From Nemertoderma westbladi (Eukaryota > Xenacoelomorpha > Nemertodermatida > Nemertodermatidae): a stretch of 64,000 nt of DNA. The stretch lies in NCBI GenBank assembly GCA_032718475.1, contig JAUCBJ010006714.1:1-64000 (forward strand), in the 5' to 3' direction. The notes beneath the pieces were generated by a model. That model was not told where the DNA came from. It saw nothing but the letters and a program-made list of their open reading frames with translations, and did not search any database. Positions 55,901 to 64,000 of this stretch are shown in pieces. Made by a program: the position numbers and the translations under genes. The first letter of the stretch is position 1, and every line of letters starts with the position of its first letter.

Positions 55901-58900
55901 TAGCCACTATCCGTAATGTAACAACGTCTACGCGTTTTAGTTTTAGCCACTATCCGTAATGTAACAACGTCTACGCGTTTTAGTTTTAGCCACTATCCGT
56001 AATGTAACAACGTCTACGCGTTTTAGTTTTAGCCACTATCCGTAATGTAACAACATCTACGCGTTTTAGTTTTAGCCACTATCCGTAATGTCACGACGTC
56101 TACGCGTTTTAGTTTTAGCCACTAACCGTAATGTCACAACGTCTACGCGTTTTAGTTTTAGCCACTATCCGTAATGTAACAACGTCTACGCGTTTTAGTT
56201 TTAGCCACTATCCGTAATGTAACAACATCTACGCGTTTTAGTTTTAGCTACCAACCGTAATGTCACAACGTCTACGCGTTTTAGTTTTAGCCACTATCCG
56301 TAATGTAACAACGTCTACGCGTTTTAGTTTTAGCCACTAACCGTAATGTCACAACATCTACGCGTTTTAGTTTTAGCCACTATCCGTAATGTCACAACAT
56401 CTACGCGTTTTAGTTTTAGCCACTAACCGTAATGTCACAACGTCTACGCGTTTTAGTTTTAGCCACTAACCGTAATGTCACAACATCTACGCGTTTTAGT
56501 TTTAGCCACTATCCGTAATGTAACAACGTCTACGCGTTTTAGTTTTAGCCACTAACCGTAATGTCACAACATCTACGCGTTTTAGTTTTAGCCACTATCC
56601 GTAATGTAACAACGTCTACGCGTTTTAGTTTTAGCCACTAACCGTAATGTCACGACGTCTACGCGTTTTAGTTTTAGCCACCAACCGTAATGTAACAACG
56701 TCTACGCGTTTTAGTTTTAGCCACTATCCGTAATGTAACAACATCTACGCGTTTTAGTTTTAGCTACCAACCGTAATGTCACGACGTCAACGCCTTTTAG
56801 TTTTAGCCACTAACCGTAATGTCACAACATCTACGCGTTTTAGTTTTAGCCACTAACCGTAATGTCACAACATCTACGCGTTTTAGTTTTAGCTACCAAC
56901 CGTAATGTCACGACGTCAACGCCTTTTAGTTTTAGCCACTAACCGTAATGTCACAACATCTACGCGTTTTAGTTTTAGCCACTAACCGTAATGTAACAAC
57001 GTCTACGCGTTTTAGTTTTAGCCACTATCCGTAATGTAACAACGTCTACGCGTTTTAGTTTTAGCCACTATCCGTAATGTAACAACATCTACGCGTTTTA
57101 GTTTTAGCTACCAACCGTAATGTCACGACGTCAACGCCTTTTAGTTTTAGCCACTAACCGTAATGTCACAACATCTACGCGTTTTAGTTTTAGCCACTAA
57201 CCGTAATGTCACAACATCTACGCGTTTTAGTTTTAGCTACCAACCGTAATGTCACAACGTCTACGCGTTTTAGTTTTAGCCACTATCCGTAATGTAACAA
57301 CGTCTACGCGTTTTAGTTTTAGCCACTAACCGTAATGTCACAACATCTACGCGTTTTAGTTTTAGCCACTATCCGTAATGTAACAACATCTACGCGTTTT
57401 AGTTTTAGCCACTAACCGTAATGTCACAACGTCTACGCGTTTTAGTTTTAGCCACTATCCGTAATGTAACAACGTCTACGCGTTTTAGTTTTAGCCACTA
57501 ACCGTAATGTCACAACGTCTACGCGTTTTAGTTTTAGCCACTAACCGTAATGTCACGACGTCTACGCGTTTTAGTTTTAGCCACTATCCGTAATGTCACA
57601 ACGTCTACGCGTTTTAGTTTTAGCCACTAACCGTAATGTCACGACGTCAACGCCTTTTAGTTTTAGCCACTATCCGTAATGTCACAACGTCTACGCGTTT
57701 TAGTTTTAGCCACTAACCGTAATGTCACAACGTCTACGCGTTTTAGTTTTAGCCACTATCCGTAATGTAACAACGTCTACGCGTTTTAGTTTTAGCCACT
57801 ATCCGTAATGTAACAACGTCTACGCGTTTTAGTTTTAGCCACTATCCGTAATGTCACAACGTCTACGCGTTTTAGTTTTAGCCACTATCCGTAATGTAAC
57901 AACGTCTACGCGTTTTAGTTTTAGCCACTATCCGTAATGTAACAACGTCTACGCGTTTTAGTTTTAGCCACTATCCGTAATGTAACAACGTCTACGCGTT
58001 TTAGTTTTAGCCACTATCCGTAATGTAACAACGTCTACGCGTTTTAGTTTTAGCCACTATCCGTAATGTAACAACGTCTACGCGTTTTAGTTTTAGCCAC
58101 TAACCGTAATGTCACAACGTCTACGCGTTTTAGTTTTAGCCACTAACCGTAATGTAACAACGTCTACGCGTTTTAGTTTTAGCCACTAACCGTAATGTAA
58201 CAACGTCTACGCGTTTTAGTTTTAGCCACTATCCGTAATGTCACAACGTCTACGCGTTTTAGTTTTAGCCACTATCCGTAATGTCACAACGTCTACGCGT
58301 TTTAGTTTTAGCCACTATCCGTAATGTAACAACGTCTACGCGTTTTAGTTTTAGCCACTATCCGTAATGTAACAACGTCTACGCGTTTTAGTTTTAGCCA
58401 CTATCCGTAATGTAACAACGTCTACGCGTTTTAGTTTTAGCCACTAACCGTAATGTAACAACGTCTACGCGTTTTAGTTTTAGCCACTAACCGTAATGTA
58501 ACAACGTCTACGCGTTTTAGTTTTAGCCACTATCCGTAATGTCACAACGTCTACGCGTTTTAGTTTTAGCCACTATCCGTAATGTCACAACGTCTACGCG
58601 TTTTAGTTTTAGCCACTATCCGTAATGTAACAACGTCTACGCGTTTTAGTTTTAGCCACTATCCGTAATGTAACAACGTCTACGCGTTTTAGTTTTAGCC
58701 ACTATCCGTAATGTCACAACGTCTACGCGTTTTAGTTTTAGCCACTAACCGTAATGTCACAACGTCTACGCGTTTTAGTTTTAGCCACTATCCGTAATGT
58801 AACAACGTCTACGCGTTTTAGTTTTAGCCACTAACCGTAATGTCACAACGTCTACGCGTTTTAGTTTTAGCCACTAACCGTAATGTCACAACGTCTACGC

Positions 58901-61900
58901 GTTTTAGTTTTAGCCACTATCCGTAATGTAACAACATCTACGCGTTTTAGTTTTAGCCACCAACCGTAATGTAACAACGTCTACGCGTTTTAGTTTTAGC
59001 CACTATCCGTAATGTAACAACGTCTACGCGTTTTAGTTTTAGCCACTATCCGTAATGTAACAACATCTACGCGTTTTAGTTTTAGCCACTATCCGTAATG
59101 TAACAACATCTACGCGTTTTAGTTTTAGCCACTATCCGTAATGTAACAACGTCTACGCGTTTTAGTTTTAGCCACTATCCGTAATGTAACAACGTCTACG
59201 CGTTTTAGTTTTAGCCACTATCCGTAATGTAACAACATCTACGCGTTTTAGTTTTAGCCACTAACCGTAATGTCACAACATCTACGCGTTTTAGTTTTAG
59301 CCACTAACCGTAATGTCACAACGTCTACGCGTTTTAGTTTTAGCCACTATCCGTAATGTAACAACATCTACGCGTTTTAGTTTTAGCCACTATCCGTAAT
59401 GTCACAACGTCTACGCGTTTTAGTTTTAGCCACTATCCGTAATGTCACAACGTCTACGCGTTTTAGTTTTAGCCACTATCCGTAATGTAACAACGTCTAC
59501 GCGTTTTAGTTTTAGCTACCAACCGTAATGTCACAACGTCTACGCGTTTTAGTTTTAGCCACTATCCGTAATGTAACAACATCTACGCGTTTTAGTTTTA
59601 GCTACCAACCGTAATGTAACAACGTCTACGCGTTTTAGTTTTAGCCACTATCCGTAATGTAACAACATCTACGCGTTTTAGTTTTAGCCACTAACCGTAA
59701 TGTCACAACGTCTACGCGTTTTAGTTTTAGCCACTAACCGTAATGTAACAACATCTACGCGTTTTAGTTTTAGCCACTATCCGTAATGTCACAACGTCTA
59801 CGCGTTTTAGTTTTAGCCACTATCCGTAATGTAACAACATCTACGCGTTTTAGTTTTAGCCACTAACCGTAATGTCACGACGTCTACGCGTTTTAGTTTT
59901 AGCCACTATCCGTAATGTCACAACGTTTACGCGTTTTAGTTTTAGCCACTAACCGTAATGTCCCAACGTCTACGCGTTTTAGTTTTAGCCACTATCCGTA
60001 ATGTCCCAACGTCTACGCGTTTTAGTTTTAGCCACTAACCGTAATGTCACAACGTCTACGCGTTTTAGTTTTAGCCACTAACCGTAATGTCACGACGTCT
60101 ACGCGTTTTAGTTTTAGCCACTATCCGTAATGTAACAACGTCTACGCGTTTTAGTTTTAGCCACTATCCGTAATGTAACAACATCTACGCGTTTTAGTTT
60201 TAGCCACTAACCGTAATGTCACAACGTCTACGCGTTTTAGTTTTAGCCACTAACCGTAATGTCACAACGTCTACGCGTTTTAGTTTTAGCCACTAACCGT
60301 AATGTCACAATGTCTACGCGTTTTAGTTTTAGCCACTAACCGTAATGTCACAACGTCTACGCGTTTTAGTTTTAGCCACTATCCGTAATGTAACAACGTC
60401 TACGCGTTTTAGTTTTAGCCACTAACCGTAATGTCACAACGTCTACGTGTTTTAGTTTTAGCCACTATCCGTAATGTAACAACATCTACGCGTTTTAGTT
60501 TTAGCCACTAACCGTAATGTAACAACGTCTACGCGTTTTAGTTTTAGCCACTAACCGTAATGTCACGACGTCTACGCGTTTTAGTTTTAGCCACTAACCG
60601 TAATGTCACAATGTCTACGCGTTTTAGTTTTAGCCACTAACCGTAATGTCACGACGTCTACGCGTTTTAGTTTTAGCCACTAACCGTAATGTCACAATGT
60701 CTACGCGTTTTAGTTTTAGCCACTAACCGTAATGTCACGACGTCTACGCGTTTTAGTTTTAGCCACTATCCGTAATGTAACAACATCTACGCGTTTTAGT
60801 TTTAGCCACTAACCGTAATGTCACGACGTCTACGCGTTTTAGTTTTAGCCACTAACCGTAATGTCACAATGTCTACGCGTTTTAGTTTTAGCCACTAACC
60901 GTAATGTCACGACGTCTACGCGTTTTAGTTTTAGCCACTATCCGTAATGTAACAACATCTACGCGTTTTAGTTTTAGCCACTAACCGTAATGTCACGACG
61001 TCTACGCGTTTTAGTTTTAGCCACTAACCGTAATGTCACAATGTCTACGCGTTTTAGTTTTAGCCACTATCCGTAATGTAACAACATCTACGCGTTTTAG
61101 TTTTAGCCACTAACCGTAATGTCACGACGTCTACGCGTTTTAGTTTTAGCCACTAACCGTAATGTCACAATGTCTACGCGTTTTAGTTTTAGCCACTAAC
61201 CGTAATGTCACGACGTCTACGCGTTTTAGTTTTAGCCACTATCCGTAATGTAACAACATCTACGCGTTTTAGTTTTAGCCACTATCCGTAATGTAACAAT
61301 GTCTACGCGTTTTAGTTTTAGCCACTAACCGTAATGTCACGACGTCTACGCGTTTTAGTTTTAGCCACTATCCGTAATGTCACAACGTTTACGCGTTTTA
61401 GTTTTAGCCACTAACCGTAATGTCACGACGTCTACGCGTTTTAGTTTTAGCCACTATCCGTAATGTAACAACATCTACGCGTTTTAGTTTTAGCCACTAA
61501 CCGTAATGTCACGACGTTTACGCGTTTTAGTTTTAGCCACTATCCGTAATGTAACAATGTCTACGCGTTTTAGTTTTAGCCACTAACCGTAATGTCACGA
61601 CGTCTACGCGTTTTAGTTTTAGCCACTATCCGTAATGTCACAACGTTTACGCGTTTTAGTTTTAGCCACTAACCGTAATGTCACGACGTCTACGCGTTTT
61701 AGTTTTAGCCACTATCCGTAATGTAACAACATCTACGCGTTTTAGTTTTAGCCACTAACCGTAATGTCACGACGTCTACGCGTTTTAGTTTTAGCCACTA
61801 TCCGTAATGTAACAACATCTACGCGTTTTAGTTTTAGCCACTAACCGTAATGTCACGACGTCTACGCGTTTTAGTTTTAGCCACTATCCGTAATGTCCCA

Positions 61901-64000
61901 ACGTCTACGCGTTTTAGTTTTAGCCACTATCCGTAATGTAACAATGTCTACGCGTTTTAGTTTTAGCCACTAACCGTAATGTCACGACGTCTACGCGTTT
62001 TAGTTTTAGCCACTATCCGTAATGTCACAACGTTTACGCGTTTTAGTTTTAGCCACTAACCGTAATGTCACGACGTCTACGCGTTTTAGTTTTAGCCACT
62101 ATCCGTAATGTAACAACATCTACGCGTTTTAGTTTTAGCCACTAACCGTAATGTCCCAACGTCTACGCGTTTTAGTTTTAGCCACTATCCGTAATGTAAC
62201 AATGTCTACGCGTTTTAGTTTTAGCCACTAACCGTAATGTCACAACGTCTACGCGTTTTAGTTTTAGCCACTAACCGTAATGTCACGACGTCTACGCGTT
62301 TTAGTTTTAGCCACTATCCGTAATGTCACAACGTTTACGCGTTTTAGTTTTAGCCACTAACCGTAATGTAACAACGTCTACGCGTTTTAGTTTTAGCCAC
62401 TAACCGTAATGTCACGACGTCTACGCGTTTTAGTTTTAGCCACTATCCGTAATGTAACAACATCTACGCGTTTTAGTTTTAGCCACTAACCGTAATGTCA
62501 CGACGTCTACGCGTTTTAGTTTTAGCCACTATCCGTAATGTAACAACGTCTACGCGTTTTAGTTTTAGCCACTAACCGTAATGTCACGACGTCTACGCGT
62601 TTTAGTTTTAGCCACTATCCGTAATGTAACAACGTCTACGCGTTTTAGTTTTAGCCACTAACCGTAATGTCACGACGTCTACGCGTTTTAGTTTTAGCCA
62701 CTATCCGTAATGTAACAACGTCTACGCGTTTTAGTTTTAGCCACTATCCGTAATGTAACAACGTCTACGCGTTTTAGTTTTAGCCACTATCCGTAATGTA
62801 ACAACGTCTACGCGTTTTAGTTTTAGCCACTAACCGTAATGTCACGACGTCTACGCGTTTTAGTTTTAGCCACTAACCGTAATGTCACGACGTCTACGCG
62901 TTTTAGTTTTAGCCACTATCCGTAATGTAACAACGTCTACGCGTTTTAGTTTTAGCCACTAACCGTAATGTCACGACGTCTACGCGTTTTAGTTTTAGCC
63001 ACTATCCGTAATGTAACAACGTCTACGCGTTTTAGTTTTAGCCACTAACCGTAATGTCACGACGTCTACGCGTTTTAGTTTTAGTCACTATCCGTAATGT
63101 AACAACGTCTACGCGTTTTAGTTTTAGCCACTATCCGTAATGTAACAACGTCTACGCGTTTTAGTTTTAGCCACTAACCGTAATGTCACGACGTCTACGC
63201 GTTTTAGTTTTAGCCACTATCCGTAATGTAACAACGTCTACGCGTTTTAGTTTTAGCCACTAACCGTAATGTCACGACGTCTACGCGTTTTAGTTTTAGC
63301 CACTATCCGTAATGTAACAACATCTACGCGTTTTAGTTTTAGCCACTAACCGTAATGTCACGACGTCTACGCGTTTTAGTTTTAGCCACTAACCGTAATG
63401 TCACAACGTCTACGCGTTTTAGTTTTAGCCACTAACCGTAATGTCACAACGTCTACGCGTTTTAGTTTTAGCCACTAACCGTAATGTCACAACGTCTACG
63501 CGTTTTAGTTTTAGCCACTATCCGTAATGTAACAACGTCTACGCGTTTTAGTTTTAGCCACTATCCGTAATGTAACAACGTCTACGCGTTTTAGTTTTAG
63601 CCACTAACCGTAATGTCACGACGTCTACGCGTTTTAGTTTTAGCCACTATCCGTAATGTAACAACATCTACGCGTTTTAGTTTTAGCCACTAACCGTAAT
63701 GTCACGACGTCTACGCGTTTTAGTTTTAGCCACTAACCGTAATGTCACGACGTCTACGCGTTTTAGTTTTAGCCACTATCCGTAATGTCACGACGTCTAC
63801 GCGTTTTAGTTTTAGCCACTAACCGTAATGTCACAACGTCTACGCGTTTTAGTTTTAGCCACTATCCGTAATGTCACAACGTCTACGCGTTTTAGTTTTA
63901 GCCACCAACCGTAATGTAACAACGTCTACGCGTTTTAGTTTTAGCCACTAACCGTAATGTCACGACGTCTACGCGTTTTAGTTTTAGCCACTATCCGTAA
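10915..64000. repeat. 43-bp satellite array, over 53 kb, about 1,230 copies, open at the right edge
   Basis: The unit is CGTTTTAGTTTTAGCC, then ACTAACCGTAATG, then TCACAACGTCTACG, 43 bp in all, head to tail in one orientation without any interrupting sequence I could see. Recurrent variants: ACTAACC or ACTATCC or TACCAACC in the middle; TGTCAC, TGTAAC or TGTCCC; AACGTC, GACGTC, AACATC or AATGTC; and TACGCG, TACGTG, TACACG or AACGCC. Some units lack one A (TTTTGTTTTAG) and are 42 bp. Most units carry the palindrome ACGCGT and many carry GACGTC. Because 43 is not a multiple of 3, long ORFs cannot persist. Copies at the left edge (10915-11160) are more mixed than many interior ones. Length, purity and single orientation fit a heterochromatic satellite. 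Whether it is centromeric, subtelomeric or interstitial cannot be told from the window. Confidence 0.97.

Noticed and set aside
10915-64000. CRISPR-like array
   Set aside because: The whole 43-bp period is conserved; there are no unique spacers, and the context is eukaryotic.

Overview
The window reads as nuclear DNA of an animal, probably a marine invertebrate. It has spliced-gene signals (an acceptor with a polypyrimidine tract in front of a receptor exon), a metazoan-type GLD2 poly(A) polymerase, a rhodopsin-class receptor, an inverted-repeat DNA transposon and a very large satellite array. There is no bacterial gene organisation. I cannot name the species. Dispersed short motifs such as TAGGCCTAC and GGTACCGGTAC are frequent in the flanking DNA.

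Layout. 1-798 is AT-rich flank with one weak short reading frame. 799-3924 is a 3.1-kb DNA transposon with inverted repeats of about 340-360 bp, a 5-bp candidate target-site duplication (CTGGG), palindrome-rich ends, an unidentified 148-residue ORF, a 33-bp minisatellite and a nested small foldback element. 3925-4309 holds a near-perfect hairpin next to the insertion site. 4310-6122 encodes an intronless GLD2-type cytoplasmic poly(A) polymerase, split into two frames in its disordered N-terminal part, with AATAAA at 6160. 6123-8683 has no gene I can support. 8684-9629 is one exon of a class A G-protein-coupled receptor (TM2 to TM7) with unusual switch residues. 9763-9876 is a foldback of 15-bp units, followed by a run of 22 G. 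10181-10449 is three 90-bp tandem copies. 10531-10824 is a likely last exon of a minus-strand gene.

From about 10915 to the right edge (about 53 kb, 83% of the window) everything is one 43-bp tandem satellite, about 1,230 copies, continuing beyond the window. It has multi-scale higher-order organisation (3, 6, 9, 10 and 14-unit blocks) and sequence variants dominated at several sites by CpG transitions, which suggests cytosine methylation.

The genes do not form a functional unit. The receptor exon and the minus-strand exon converge tail to tail. Any upstream exons of the minus-strand gene would have to lie inside or beyond the satellite. The main items of interest are the satellite and its layered structure, the unclassified transposon, and the frame-split intronless GLD2 gene.
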